This document shows, in pieces, positions 1 to 9,846 of a stretch of DNA of 64,000 nucleotides. Each line of letters begins with the position of its first letter. Position 1 is the stretch's first letter. The stretch comes from Microbacterium halotolerans (lineage in GTDB: Bacteria; Actinomycetota; Actinomycetes; Actinomycetales; Microbacteriaceae). The DNA is taken from assembly GCF_003569805.1 (NCBI RefSeq), contig NZ_KZ984051.1, positions 1,931,895 through 1,995,894 on the forward strand, written 5' to 3'. Under the pieces are notes generated by a model. The model worked only from the letters and a program-made list of their open reading frames with translations, made no database searches and was not told the origin of the DNA. The position numbers were made by a program, and so were the translations under genes.

Positions 1-1348
1 CGCCCTCAGTCCGCTGCTCGCTCTGCTCACCGGCTCCGGATGACCCAGGGCGGCGGCGACGGCGCGAGGACTGGCCGTCCTGACCGGCGGGGCGATCGGA
101 GCCGCCCTGCGAACGGCCGCGGTTCTCACCGCTGCGGCGTCGAGGCTTGTCCGACTTCGGCGCGGACGAGATGCGGCCCTTCGTACCCTCGGGGATGTCG
201 AGGTCCGTGTACAGGTGCGGGCTCGACGAGTACGTCTCGACCGGCTCCGGCTGGCCGAAGTCGAGCGCGCGGTTGATGAGTGCCCACTTGTGCAGATCGT
301 CCCAGTCGACGAACGTGACGGCGATGCCCTCGTTGCCGGCACGACCCGTGCGGCCCGCCCTGTGTAGGTACGTCATATCGTCATCAGGGATCGTGTGATT
401 GATCACGTGGGTGACGTCGTTGACGTCGATGCCGCGGGCGGCGACGTCGGTTGCGACCATGACGTCCTTCTTGCCCGCCTTGAACGCCGCCATCGAGCGC
501 TCGCGCTGCTCCTGACCCATGTCGCCGTGCACGCCGCCCGTGCTGAAACCGCGGTCGCTCAGCTCATCGACGAGCCGCTGCGCCGCACGTTTCGTGCGAG
601 TGAAGATGATCGTCTTGCCTCGACCGCGCGACTGCAGGATGCGGCCGATGACCTCGTCCTTGTCGAGCGAGTGTGCGCGGTAGATGACGTGCTTGATGTT
701 CGCCTGCGTGAGTCCCTCATCCGGATCCGTCGCGCGGATGTGGATCGGCGACGACATGAATCTGCGAGCCAGCGACAGGATGGGGCCCGGCATCGTCGCG
801 CTGAACAGCTGCGTGTGGCGCTTGGCCGACACCATCTGGAAGATCTTCTCGATGTCGGGCAGGAAGCCGAGATCGAGCATCTTGTCCGCCTCGTCGAGCA
901 CGACTTCGGTGGCGTTCGACAGGTTCAGAAGGCGCTGGTTCGCGAGGTCGATGAGGCGACCCGGCGTGCCGACGACGATCTGTGCGCCGGCCTTGAGCTG
1001 GTCGATCTGCCCCTCGTACGCCTTGCCGCCGTAGATCGCGACGACGCTCGTGGGCCGGTTCGAGGTGAGCATGTCCATGTCTTCGTACACCTGCACCGCG
1101 AGCTCGCGGGTCGGGACGACGATGAGGGCCTTCACACCGGGCTCCGGGTTCTCGCCGAGACGCTGCACGACGGGGATGCCGAAGCCGAAAGTCTTGCCGG
1201 TGCCCGTCTTGGCCTGGCCGATCACGTCCTGGCCTGGGAGCGAGAGCGGGATCGTCTGCTCCTGAATCGGGAAGGAATCCTCGATGCCCTTGGTGGTCAG
1301 GGCATCGAGGATGTCCTGATCGACGTTGAGATCTGCGAAACGTGTCAC
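1..1348 (-). CDS. DEAD-box ATP-dependent RNA helicase (3' part outside window)
   Basis: Superfamily 2 RNA helicase, expected to unwind structured RNA in the cytoplasm (cold adaptation, ribosome assembly or RNA decay). From GTG at 1348 the protein shows the Q motif (FPIQEQTIP), Walker A (AKTGTGKT), the DEAD box (VLDEADKML), and motif VI (HRAGRTGRAG), in the normal order. After the second RecA domain the frame stays open to base 2 and becomes an Arg/Gly/Gln/Ser-rich basic tail, as in RhlE/CshA-type helicases, so the C-terminus lies outside the window. The GTG start was chosen because the protein then begins at the usual place before the Q motif, and an AGG lies about 10 nt upstream. It is divergent from the ferritin-like gene. 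Confidence 0.93.
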   Translation of the reverse strand, partial: MTRFADLNVDQDILDALTTKGIEDSFPIQEQTIPLSLPGQDVIGQAKTGTGKTFGFGIPVVQRLGENPEPGVKALIVVPTRELAVQVYEDMDMLTSNRPTSVVAIYGGKAYEGQIDQLKAGAQIVVGTPGRLIDLANQRLLNLSNATEVVLDEADKMLDLGFLPDIEKIFQMVSAKRHTQLFSATMPGPILSLARRFMSSPIHIRATDPDEGLTQANIKHVIYRAHSLDKDEVIGRILQSRGRGKTIIFTRTKRAAQRLVDELSDRGFSTGGVHGDMGQEQRERSMAAFKAGKKDVMVATDVAARGIDVNDVTHVINHTIPDDDMTYLHRAGRTGRAGNEGIAVTFVDWDDLHKWALINRALDFGQPEPVETYSSSPHLYTDLDIPEGTKGRISSAPKSDKPRRRSGENRGRSQGGSDRPAGQDGQSSRRRRRPGSSGAGEQSEQRTEG

Positions 1349-1697
1349 GTATGTACTGCCTGTCCGGCGGCCTCTGCCGCCTCGAAGTAAGGTTCCACGC
1401 CCTTGCTTCCCCAGGCGCGGTGGCCCGAACACTTCGCCAGGGCCGCCACCCAGACTACGGCACCTGCTGCGCCGGCCGCTGAGCGACCGTCCGCGGCGTT
1501 CTCCTCGTCGGAGTGCAGAGCATGCGATTGAGCAAGAGGCGAGAATGCTCCCATTCTTGAGGCGAACGATCGAGCGTCGCAGGGGCGCGGCCCTGAGCAC
1601 GTCTCCTCTTCGGCCTTGCGGCCGGACGCTCATCGCCGATGCTCGCAGCTGAACCGCGTCTGCACCGGCCTCTGCGCCGGGCCCGTATGCTTGCGAC
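1349..1697. other. Divergent intergenic region
   Basis: About 350 bases between the helicase and the ferritin-like gene. No convincing coding sequence: the open frames here have no family-like composition and no ribosome binding site. It must hold the promoters of both flanking genes; only the one for the rightward gene (hexamer at 1686-1691) is recognisable. Confidence 0.5.
1686..1691 (+). promoter_or_regulatory. -10 hexamer of a leaderless promoter
   Basis: TATGCT, six bases before the GTG at 1698. The expected transcription start falls on the start codon, and no Shine-Dalgarno is present. Confidence 0.5.
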
Positions 1698-2408
1698 GTG
1701 GTGAATTGGTTCTGGAGGCGACGGCCGCCGGCTCGCGTGCTGCGGCTGCGGTCCAGGGGCGAGCTCAGCGACGCCCGCCGGGTCGACTTCGCCGAGCTGG
1801 CGCCCGATGTGTCGACGTTCCTCGGCCAGGCGGCGTATCTGCAGCTGGGGTACTTCGAGACGCTCGGCCGTCTCGTCAGGGCCACTCCCGGTCTCGGCGA
1901 GAAGGAAGCGATCTCGCTCGCTGCGGGACGCGCGCTCGCCAAGCATCGCCAGCTGGTCGACCTGATCCGGGATCGCGTCGGCGACCCCACGGATGCGATG
2001 GAACCGTTCCGAGAGCAGCTCGACGAGTTCCGAGGCAAGACGATCGGTGCGCGCCCCCGAGAGACGATGCTCGCCGTGCACATCACGGCAGGGATGCTCG
2101 ACGACTTCTACCTCGCGCTCTCGTCCGGCTACGGCGAGGTCGGGCGCCGCGTCGAGCGGATCCTGGGGGAGAGCAGCGATCGCGAACAGATCGAGGAGAT
2201 TCTGGGCGAGACGATCTCGAGCGACGAGGAGTGGCGCGACCTGCTCTCGATGTGGGCGAGACGGCTGGTGGGCGACACGCTTCTGGTGGCGCGCAGTGCG
2301 CTGGTTCCGGAGCGGCTCGCCACCGACGAGAAACGCATCGAGCCCGTGTTCACAGCGCTCATGGCCGCGCACTCGCGCCGGATGGACGAACTCGGCCTCA
2401 ACTCCTGA
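1698..2408 (+). CDS. Ferritin-like fold protein, MiaE-like family
   Basis: 236 residues, mostly helical, with the pattern of the actinobacterial ferritin-like/MiaE-like family that sits beside the RhlE-type helicase and DUF3107 (I recall Rv3210c in this position). Relatives with a di-iron centre hydroxylate tRNA-bound substrates, but the reaction of this subfamily is not known to me. Glu/His/Asp positions in segments such as GYFETLGRLV and MLDDFYLALSSGYGE could be metal ligands; I cannot prove a complete di-iron site. Start is GTG 1698 (GTG 1701 also possible), supported by a -10-like TATGCT six bases before it. No signal peptide or membrane segment is visible. It converges on the membrane protein gene at 2466. 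Confidence 0.75.
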   Translation: MVNWFWRRRPPARVLRLRSRGELSDARRVDFAELAPDVSTFLGQAAYLQLGYFETLGRLVRATPGLGEKEAISLAAGRALAKHRQLVDLIRDRVGDPTDAMEPFREQLDEFRGKTIGARPRETMLAVHITAGMLDDFYLALSSGYGEVGRRVERILGESSDREQIEEILGETISSDEEWRDLLSMWARRLVGDTLLVARSALVPERLATDEKRIEPVFTALMAAHSRRMDELGLNS

Positions 2409-2465
2409 ACGACCCGATGCCCCAGGCGCCGGATGCCGTCGGCGTCGGACAGCGGGCCGAGGCGA

Positions 2466-2756
2466 TCAGGCGATGCCGAGTCGCTCCCGCTCTGCGGCGT
2501 CGAAGCGCGCTCGCCTGACACCGACGACGACGGTGACGGTGATCGAGGCGATGATCGCGGCCGCGAACGTCACGAGCCACAGCCACACGTTGCCCTCGCC
2601 CCATTGCAGCCAGGTCAGGAGCGCGTAGGCGGCAGCCGCCGTGGCAACAGCGACGCCGGGCGTCAGGACGACGCCCCGGTCGCTCCGGTGCGGGAGCAGG
2701 AAGTGCAGCCCGATGCCGAACGCGGCCGCGGTGATGAGAGCAAGCAGGATGTACAT
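2466..2756 (-). CDS. Small three-helix membrane protein, unknown function
   Basis: 96 residues with three hydrophobic stretches (about 1-20, 30-50 and 57-80) and a short basic/acidic C-terminal tail. It starts six bases after the stop of the DUF3107 gene in the same direction and has no clear Shine-Dalgarno of its own, so it is probably expressed by coupling to that gene. No catalytic motif. I do not recognise a named family; small membrane proteins of this kind recur beside DUF3107 genes in related actinobacteria. Confidence 0.65.
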   Translation of the reverse strand: MYILLALITAAAFGIGLHFLLPHRSDRGVVLTPGVAVATAAAAYALLTWLQWGEGNVWLWLVTFAAAIIASITVTVVVGVRRARFDAAERERLGIA

Positions 2757-2762
2757 GATCGG

Positions 2763-2987
2763 TTACGAGACGAAGCCGACGGGGTTCTTCGTCTCCGCGC
2801 CCACCTCGACGTAGGCGATGTTCGCGGTCGGGACGAGGTAGCTGGCGCCCTTGGCATCGGTGAAGTCGATGTGCACGGTGCCCTTCGTCAGCGCGTCTGC
2901 GACGGTCTTCTTCACCTGCTCAGCAGTCTGAGTGGACTCGAAGCTGAGCTCGCGGGCGGTGTTCGTGAGGCCGATGCGGATGTCCAC
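2763..2987 (-). CDS. DUF3107 family small protein
   Basis: 74 residues from GTG 2987, starting VDIRIGLTNTARELSFES and containing the compact beta-rich pattern of DUF3107 (mycobacterial TB9.4-like, Rv3208A). The GTG was chosen because GAAAGG lies seven bases upstream; the longer open frame to 3074 has an N-terminus unlike the family. Function is unknown. Its position next to the AdnAB locus is conserved in actinobacteria, which suggests, but does not show, a housekeeping role. It heads a two-gene unit with the membrane protein at 2466. Confidence 0.85.
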   Translation of the reverse strand: MDIRIGLTNTARELSFESTQTAEQVKKTVADALTKGTVHIDFTDAKGASYLVPTANIAYVEVGAETKNPVGFVS

Positions 2988-3113
2988 GGGGCTACCTTTC
3001 GTCACGTCGGGGCCGGCGCCTGCCGGTCCTCTCCTCAGCCTATGGCACGCCTCGGACACCGCGGCCCCGTGCACGCTGACGGCGAACGCCGAGGGAGTGT
3101 CCGAGGGTGCGGA

Positions 3114-3119
3114 TAGCGT
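3114..3119 (+). promoter_or_regulatory. -10 hexamer of a leaderless promoter for adnA
   Basis: TAGCGT, six bases before GTG 3126. It supports GTG 3126 rather than ATG 3129 as the start, with the mRNA beginning at the start codon. Confidence 0.5.
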
Positions 3120-3125
3120 GGTCGC

Positions 3126-6100
3126 GTGATGAGATTTCAGCCGAGCGGCGATCAGCGCGAGGTGCTCGACCTGCCGACAGCAGCATCGGGAACGGTGATC
3201 GGGGCGTCCGGCACCGGCAAGACCTCGGTGCTGGTCGAACGCGTGGGCCGGATGCTCGGGGCCGGCGCGGTGGAGCCGGGCGAGATCGTCGTGCTCACGC
3301 CGACCCGAACGTCGGCGACCCGGCTGCGCGACGAGCTGGGGGTGCGCGTCGACGTCGCCACCCCTGGTCCGCTGGCGCGGTCGGTGGGCTCGCTGGCGTT
3401 CCAGATCGTGCGCGGAGACGCCGTGCGCCGCGGCGAGGCGCCGCCGCGGCTGCTGACGGGAGCCGACCAGGACCGCATCATCGCTGAGATTCTCGCGGGC
3501 GATGAGAACGACGAAGAGCGGGGGCTCGTCCGTTGGCCGTCACACCTGGGCCCGCTGGTGCGGCGTTCGGCGGGCTTCCGCTCCGAGCTGCGGGCTTTCC
3601 TCAGCGAGCTCACCGAAATGGGTGTCGAGCCGATGGAGCTCGAGTCGCTTGGCGACGAGACGTGGGCGGCGGTGGCGGGGTTCGTCCGCGACTATCGCAA
3701 CGTGCTCGCAGGTATGCGCGAGGCGCATCGCGACAGCTCGGAGCTGTACGGCGAGGCCGCGGCGGCGCTCGGCGCCGACGGGCACGGTCCGCTCGGTGAC
3801 ATCGATCGGCTGCGCGTGGTCATGATCGATGACGCGCAGGAGCTCACCCGCGGTGGGATCGCCCTGGTCGAGGCGCTGCGTGCCCGCGGCGTCGCGGTGC
3901 TCGCCTTCGGCGACCCCGACATCGGGTCCGGCGCGTTCCGGGGCGTCACACCCGAGCTGTTCGCTCGGCTGGCAGGCGTTCTCGGCGGCGTGCAGGTTCT
4001 CGGCGAGGATCACCGCGGCCATCCGGCGATCTCGCGCCTCGCCCGCGTCGTCACGCAGCAGATCGGCGCCGCAGGTCGCGTCGACCATCGACGCCCGCCC
4101 GGCCAGGAGATCGACGCGCCCGCGGCAGTCGGGCGCCTCATCGCCGGTTCACCGCACGAGGAGATCGATCGCATCGCGTGGGCACTGCGCTCGTGGCATC
4201 TCGACGACGGGGTGCCATGGCAGAACATGGCGGTGATCGCGCACGACACCAGCCAGATCACGGTGCTCGAAGCGGAGCTCGCCGCCCGTGAGGTGCCGAC
4301 GCGGGCGGCCGGAGTGCAGAAGCCGCTCGGCGAGGAGCGCGCGGTGCGAGAGCTCGTCGAGATCGTGCGCCTCGGGCTGCAGCATGCTCCGGCGCGCGAC
4401 CCCGATGCGCTGGTCGCCGCTCTGCGCTCACCATACGGCGGTTTCGACGGGGTGGCCCTGCGCAGGCTGCGCGCGAGGCTGCGTCACCGCGAACTCGCGG
4501 ACGGCGGCACGCGCTCGGCGAAGCAGCTTCTCGCTGAGGCGCTGAACGAGCCCGACCTGTTCGACGCGATCGACACCTCGGAGGCACGCGCGGCGAAGCG
4601 ATTCGGCGCAACGCTGCGCAGAGTGGCCGAACTCGGCGAGGCGGGAGCAACGATCCACGAGCTTCTCTGGGAGGCATGGAGCGGCGCGCGCACCCTCGAT
4701 GGTCGCACGCTGTCGAGGGCATGGCAGGAGCTGGCGACATCGTCGCGTCCCCTCGCGGCGGAGACGGGGCGCGCGCTCGACGGGCTCGTCGCGCTGTTCG
4801 CGGCCGCCAAGCGCTTCGTCGAGCGCTCACCGGGGGAGGGGCCGACCCCTTTCATCCACGGAATCCTCGACAGCGACGTTCCGGAGGACTCGCTGAACGC
4901 ACCGGAGCGGCCGGGCACCGTGACGCTTCTCACTCCGGCGTCCGCCCTCGGGCGGGAGTTCGACGCCGTCGTCGTCGCCGGCCTGCAGGACGGCGTGTGG
5001 CCGAACGTGCGCCTGCGCGGAGGGATGCTCGACGCATGGCGTCTCGCAGATGCGGTCGGCTCTGCGCGGGCGGGCGGCACCGAACCGGAGCCGCCCAGCT
5101 CCCTCGACCGGCGCAGGTCGGCGCTGCACGACGAGCTCAGGCTGTTCGTGCGAGCGGTCGCCCGCGCCCGCTCGCGCGTGCTGCTCACTGCCGTGAGCGA
5201 TGACGATCAGTCGCCGAGTCCGCTGCTCGACCTCGTACCGGAGCCGCCGACACAGGAGACGGCGCAGCCGGGTGGAGAGACGGGGCTCGATCATCCGCTC
5301 ACCCTGCGCGGCCTGGTCGCCAGGCACCGCCGCGCACTGACGAGTTCGACCGCCGGGGCGACCGGACGACGGCACGCGGCGGAGCAGATCGCGGTGCTCG
5401 CGCGGGAGGGCGTCGCGGGCGCCGACCCCGCAGAATGGTACGGCGCGGCGGAGCCGACGACCCTCGAACCGCTGATCGACGCGCACGAACGGCCGGTGAG
5501 GGTCTCGCCGTCGATGATGCAGACTTTCGAAGACTGCGGGCTGGACTGGGCCATTCGGATGCTCGGCGGCGACACGTCGAAGTCGGCTTCGACGGGCATC
5601 GGCACCATCCTGCACGCCGCTCTCGAGGCCTCGCCCGGCGGCGACATCGACGAGATGCGCCGCGTCGTCGACGAGCGGTGGGGCGAGCTCGAGTTCGAAG
5701 CGGGCTGGCTCGAGAAGCAGAGTCGAGACCGCGTCGAACTCTCGCTGCAGAACCTGCACCGCTATGCCAGCGCCACAGCGTCAGACGGCGGGCGCGTGCT
5801 CCAGGTCGAGGCGCCGTTCGAGGTCGTGATCCCCTTCGACCCAGATGCCGAGACCTCCGATGGTTCGGAGCACACAGTGATCGGCGTACCGGAGGGTGGA
5901 CGCCGCCCCGATGATGCGGGGCCGCTCGCCCTGATCAGGGGTGTGATCGACCGTGTGGAGGCCTACCCGCCAGGGCACGGTGACCACGGCGGTGCGCGCG
6001 GCCGCGCATGGGAACCCATCGCCCCGCGCGACCCCGCGGCGAGCGAGCAGATCGTGATCGCCGACCTGAAGACCGGGACTTTCGAGGACCGCCTGGGCGA

Positions 6101-6422
6101 CGGCAAGGTGGCCGAAGACGCTCAGCTGGCCGCGTACCAGCTCGCCGTCGAGGCAGGGCTGATCCCTGACGCGTCTCCTGCGTCGCTGGCGGGGGCGAGG
6201 CTCGTGGTCGTCTCCAAAGCCACGGGCAAGGCGGCATACCGCGTAGCGCACCAGCGCGCGCACGGCACGGAGGAGCGGGCCGCCTTCCTTCAACGCGTGG
6301 TCGACGCCGCGCGGGGCATGTCGGCCGCGGGCTTCACCGCGAGCGTCGACGCGCACTGCCAGGGGTCGCATCGCCCCACCCTCTGCCGACTCCACACAGT
6401 GAAGGCGGTGAGCGCATCGTGA
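3126..6422 (+). CDS. adnA: AdnA-type helicase-nuclease subunit
   Basis: 1,098 residues: an N-terminal UvrD/RecB-like motor followed by a C-terminal RecB-family nuclease. Walker A is GASGTGKTS (residues 26-34) and the nuclease motif is IVIADLKTG (about 975-983). The motor motifs drift from consensus: motif II is MIDDAQE instead of LDEYQD, motif III reads GDPDIGSGAFRG without the usual Gln, and motif V is TPASALGREFD. In mycobacterial AdnAB the AdnB motor drives translocation and AdnA ATPase is less important, so this fits AdnA. Cysteines in EDCGLDW and near the C-terminus (AHCQGSHRPTLC) could belong to a metal or Fe-S site. It overlaps adnB by four bases (GTGA), so the two subunits are made together. 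Confidence 0.88.
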   Translation: MMRFQPSGDQREVLDLPTAASGTVIGASGTGKTSVLVERVGRMLGAGAVEPGEIVVLTPTRTSATRLRDELGVRVDVATPGPLARSVGSLAFQIVRGDAVRRGEAPPRLLTGADQDRIIAEILAGDENDEERGLVRWPSHLGPLVRRSAGFRSELRAFLSELTEMGVEPMELESLGDETWAAVAGFVRDYRNVLAGMREAHRDSSELYGEAAAALGADGHGPLGDIDRLRVVMIDDAQELTRGGIALVEALRARGVAVLAFGDPDIGSGAFRGVTPELFARLAGVLGGVQVLGEDHRGHPAISRLARVVTQQIGAAGRVDHRRPPGQEIDAPAAVGRLIAGSPHEEIDRIAWALRSWHLDDGVPWQNMAVIAHDTSQITVLEAELAAREVPTRAAGVQKPLGEERAVRELVEIVRLGLQHAPARDPDALVAALRSPYGGFDGVALRRLRARLRHRELADGGTRSAKQLLAEALNEPDLFDAIDTSEARAAKRFGATLRRVAELGEAGATIHELLWEAWSGARTLDGRTLSRAWQELATSSRPLAAETGRALDGLVALFAAAKRFVERSPGEGPTPFIHGILDSDVPEDSLNAPERPGTVTLLTPASALGREFDAVVVAGLQDGVWPNVRLRGGMLDAWRLADAVGSARAGGTEPEPPSSLDRRRSALHDELRLFVRAVARARSRVLLTAVSDDDQSPSPLLDLVPEPPTQETAQPGGETGLDHPLTLRGLVARHRRALTSSTAGATGRRHAAEQIAVLAREGVAGADPAEWYGAAEPTTLEPLIDAHERPVRVSPSMMQTFEDCGLDWAIRMLGGDTSKSASTGIGTILHAALEASPGGDIDEMRRVVDERWGELEFEAGWLEKQSRDRVELSLQNLHRYASATASDGGRVLQVEAPFEVVIPFDPDAETSDGSEHTVIGVPEGGRRPDDAGPLALIRGVIDRVEAYPPGHGDHGGARGRAWEPIAPRDPAASEQIVIADLKTGTFEDRLGDGKVAEDAQLAAYQLAVEAGLIPDASPASLAGARLVVVSKATGKAAYRVAHQRAHGTEERAAFLQRVVDAARGMSAAGFTASVDAHCQGSHRPTLCRLHTVKAVSAS

Positions 6423-9400
6423 GCGCGCCGGAATGGTCGGGCCCGCTGCGGCTCGATGCAAGGACGATCGCGGCCGCCCTCGGGCTGCCGTCGCCGACGG
6501 ACGCGCAGAGGGCCGTGATCGAGGCTCCCCCTGCGCCGGCGCTCGTCGTGGCCGGGGCGGGCAGCGGCAAGACGGAGACGATGTCCGGCAGGGTCGTGTG
6601 GCTCGTCGCCAACGGACATGTCGCGCCGAGCGAGATCCTCGGCCTCACCTTCACGCGCAAGGCCGCAGGCGAGCTGGCGGAGCGCATCGCCGCACGTCTC
6701 GAGCGCATCGGCGAGATCGCTGACCGCGGCCTGCTGCCTCATCTGACCAGTATCGTCGAATCCGGCGAACTGATGCGCGCGCACGCGGCGACGGAGCGCG
6801 GCGCCCACGCCGCGCGACGGGCGATGCTCGACGAACTGGCCGAACGGTACCGGACCGGATGGGATCCGACCACGGGGCAGCAGATGCGGGGTGTGCTCGA
6901 TCGCCCGCGCGTGTCGACCTACAACGCCTTCGCCGACCAGATCGTGCGCGAGCACGCCGCACGGATCGGGCGCGACCCCGAGGCGGCGCTGCTGAGCGAC
7001 TCCGCGTCGTGGCTGATCGTGCGCGATATCGTGATGGGCGCGGACGAGGCGGGCCTCGACGAGATCGACAACGGTCTGAACACGATCATCGAGCGCGTGA
7101 AGTCGCTCGCAGGCGACGTGCTCGACCACCGCGCGGACCTCGCCGCCGTGGCAGAGTACGCCGCCGGTCTCGGCGACGCTGTGGCGACGATCGCGACGAA
7201 CGAGGATGCCCGCAGCGCCGCTGGCAACCTGCGCTCGCTCGGCCGGCTGCTGCAGCTCGTCGAGGAGTACGGAACGGAGAAGCAGCGCCGCGGCGTGCTC
7301 GACTTCGCCGATCAGGTGACAGGAGCGATCGAGGTCATCGAGCGAGCACCGCAGGTCGGCGTGGAACTCGCGCAGCAGTACCCCGTGGTGCTGCTCGACG
7401 AGTACCAGGATACCTCGGTGACGCAGACGGAGCTGCTCGCGATGGTGTTCCGCGATACGGCGGTGATGGCCGTCGGCGACCCGAACCAGTCGATCTACGG
7501 CTGGCGAGGCGCGAGCGCCGACAACCTGCCCGCCTTCTCCGGCGCGTTCTCACGCGGGGTGCCCGCCAGCCGCTACGACCTGATGACGAGCTGGCGCAAT
7601 GATCGCAGGGTGCTGTCCGCGGCGAACCGCCTGCTGGCGCCCTTCCGTGCAGACGGCGGCTTCCGTGTCGAACCGCTCGAGGACCGCCCGGGCGTGGGCG
7701 AAGGGCACGTCGACGTGCGCTTCGAACTCACCATCGACGATGAGGCCGCCGCAGTCGCAGAATGGTTCGCCGACGCGCGCGCGGCGCATGCCGAGTCGAA
7801 GCCGCACACCGGGGCGATCCTGTTCCGCGCGAAGAAGCACATGCAGAAGTTCGCCGACGCGCTCGACCGGCTGGGCATCCCTCACCGCATCCTCGGCCTC
7901 GGCGGCCTGCTGGCCACCCCCGAGGTCGTCGACGTGATCTCGGCGCTCCGCGTGGTGCACGACCCCACCCAGGGCTCCGCCCTCATCCGGCTGCTGGTGG
8001 GTCCGCGCTTCGGCATCGGGGTGGCCGACATGGGTGCGCTCTACGATCTCGCCACGACGCTCTCGCAGCGCGACGAGACCCTTGCACCGCTGAGCGACGA
8101 GATGCGCGCGAAGATCCGCTCGTCCACAGGCGCCGACGAGCAGGTGTCGATCATCGACGCGCTGGACTTCCTGCGCCAGATGCCTGATGACTACCGATTG
8201 TTCGAGCAGATCAGCTCCGCCGGCAGAACCCGGATGCGCGAAGCCGCCGCGATGTTCGACCGACTCAGGGCCGCCGCAGGGCAGCCGGTGCCCGAGCTGA
8301 TCCGGCTGATCGAGTCGGAGCTTCGGCTCGACATCGAGCTCGCGGCCAACGAGAGCCGCGGCCCGGCCCGCACCGCCGCGACGCAGCTGCGCGCTTTCTC
8401 CGACGAGGTGCGGAGGTTCCTCTCGGCCGACGAGCACGGCACAATCGGCAGTCTGCTGGCGTGGCTGAAGCACGCAGAGGACACCGACGAGCTGAAGCCG
8501 CGCAGCGAGCCTCCGGAGCCCGGTGTCGTACAGCTGCTCACGATCCACGGATCGAAGGGGCTGGAATGGGACGCCGTCGCTGTCGTCCGGATGGTCGAGG
8601 ATGAGGTTCCCAAGAAGCCCCGCAGCACGCTGGGATGGCTCGGCTTCGGGCAGCTTCCGTACGCGTTCCGGGGCGACAGCAGGGCGCTGCCGCTGCTGGA
8701 CTGGGAACCGGGCGAGGACGGCAGGACGCTCGCCAGGCAGATCAAAGCGTTCAAAGAGCTGAACAAGGAGCACGACCTCGCCGAGGAGCGAAGGCTCGCG
8801 TACGTGGCCGTCACCCGTGCGAAGTCGCATCTGCTGCTCACCGGCTCGTCCTGGTCTGGAGGGAAACGACCGCGCGCGGTCAGCGACTACCTGATCGACA
8901 TCATCGACGAACTCGGGCTGGATGACATCGAACTCGACCCGGGAGAGGAGAACCCGTATGACGGTGAAGGGCGCACCGTGACCTGGCCGTTGGACCCGCT
9001 CGGCGCGCGCCGAGCGGTCGTCGACGGCGCCGTCCGCCTCGCCGGTGACGCGCTCGCCGCGGACCGAACCGCGCCGTTCGAGCCGAGCCCGCAGCTGCGC
9101 CGACTGCTGGAGGAGCGCCGCCTGCGTGAGGGAGGCCAGCCGCCGGCGCCCCCCACGCGACTGCCGGCATCGCGGTTCAAGGACTATGTCACCGACTATG
9201 CGGGCACCGTGAGCGAGATCGGGCGCCCGATGCCGGAGAAACCGTATCGCCAGACCCGGCTGGGAACCCTGTTCCATCAGTGGGTCGAGCAGCGCTCCGG
9301 CCTGGTGGGGAGCGGCCCCGCGCTCGACGACCCGCTCTGGGAGGAGGACGAGCTCATCGTCGCCTCACCCGCAGCGCCGGCGGAGCACCAGAACGGCGCT

Positions 9401-9826
9401 GAGGATGCATCCGCCGCCGATGAGGCAGATCTCGCCCGGCTTCGCGCGATCTTCGAACGCAGCGAGTGGGCGGAGCTGCAGCCGATCGAGGTCGAGACCG
9501 AGATCGACTTCGCCCTGCCGACGGCCGAGGGCGAGCCGCCTCACATCGTGATCTGCAAACTCGATGCCGTGTACGAGCGAGACGGGCGCGTCGAGATCGT
9601 CGACTGGAAGACGGGTCGCGCGCCCCGGACAGCCGCTGAGCGCGAAGACCGGATGATCCAGCTCGCGCTGTACCGGCTGGCCTATCACCGGCGGCACGGA
9701 ATCCCGCTGGACAAGATCGACGTCGCACTGTTCTACGTCGCCGACGACCTCGTGCTGCGCGACGACACCGACGTGCCGGGCGAGGCGGACATCATCTCCC
9801 GTTGGAACGCGGCACGGGAGGGGTAG
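6419..9826 (+). CDS. adnB: AdnB-type helicase-nuclease subunit
   Basis: 1,135 residues, the partner of the upstream gene in double-strand-break end resection for homologous recombination. All superfamily 1A motifs are intact: Walker A GAGSGKTE, motif II VVLLDEYQDTS, motif III VGDPNQSIYGWRGAS, motif V LLTIHGSKGLEWD and motif VI EERRLAYVAVTRAK. The RecB-type nuclease signature VEIVDWKTG lies about residue 1058. It is the consensus motor of the pair, which matches AdnB as lead translocase. It starts at GTG inside the stop of adnA. A Chi-like regulatory site cannot be inferred from sequence alone. Confidence 0.92.
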   Translation: MSAPEWSGPLRLDARTIAAALGLPSPTDAQRAVIEAPPAPALVVAGAGSGKTETMSGRVVWLVANGHVAPSEILGLTFTRKAAGELAERIAARLERIGEIADRGLLPHLTSIVESGELMRAHAATERGAHAARRAMLDELAERYRTGWDPTTGQQMRGVLDRPRVSTYNAFADQIVREHAARIGRDPEAALLSDSASWLIVRDIVMGADEAGLDEIDNGLNTIIERVKSLAGDVLDHRADLAAVAEYAAGLGDAVATIATNEDARSAAGNLRSLGRLLQLVEEYGTEKQRRGVLDFADQVTGAIEVIERAPQVGVELAQQYPVVLLDEYQDTSVTQTELLAMVFRDTAVMAVGDPNQSIYGWRGASADNLPAFSGAFSRGVPASRYDLMTSWRNDRRVLSAANRLLAPFRADGGFRVEPLEDRPGVGEGHVDVRFELTIDDEAAAVAEWFADARAAHAESKPHTGAILFRAKKHMQKFADALDRLGIPHRILGLGGLLATPEVVDVISALRVVHDPTQGSALIRLLVGPRFGIGVADMGALYDLATTLSQRDETLAPLSDEMRAKIRSSTGADEQVSIIDALDFLRQMPDDYRLFEQISSAGRTRMREAAAMFDRLRAAAGQPVPELIRLIESELRLDIELAANESRGPARTAATQLRAFSDEVRRFLSADEHGTIGSLLAWLKHAEDTDELKPRSEPPEPGVVQLLTIHGSKGLEWDAVAVVRMVEDEVPKKPRSTLGWLGFGQLPYAFRGDSRALPLLDWEPGEDGRTLARQIKAFKELNKEHDLAEERRLAYVAVTRAKSHLLLTGSSWSGGKRPRAVSDYLIDIIDELGLDDIELDPGEENPYDGEGRTVTWPLDPLGARRAVVDGAVRLAGDALAADRTAPFEPSPQLRRLLEERRLREGGQPPAPPTRLPASRFKDYVTDYAGTVSEIGRPMPEKPYRQTRLGTLFHQWVEQRSGLVGSGPALDDPLWEEDELIVASPAAPAEHQNGAEDASAADEADLARLRAIFERSEWAELQPIEVETEIDFALPTAEGEPPHIVICKLDAVYERDGRVEIVDWKTGRAPRTAAEREDRMIQLALYRLAYHRRHGIPLDKIDVALFYVADDLVLRDDTDVPGEADIISRWNAAREG

Positions 9827-9846
9827 CGGTCGGCGCAGACCGCTCT

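Noticed and set aside
395..1390. Long plus-strand open frame over the helicase
   Set aside because: It is the reverse of the DEAD-box helicase reading; composition is Arg/Asp/Val-biased without any family motif. The minus-strand helicase is certain.
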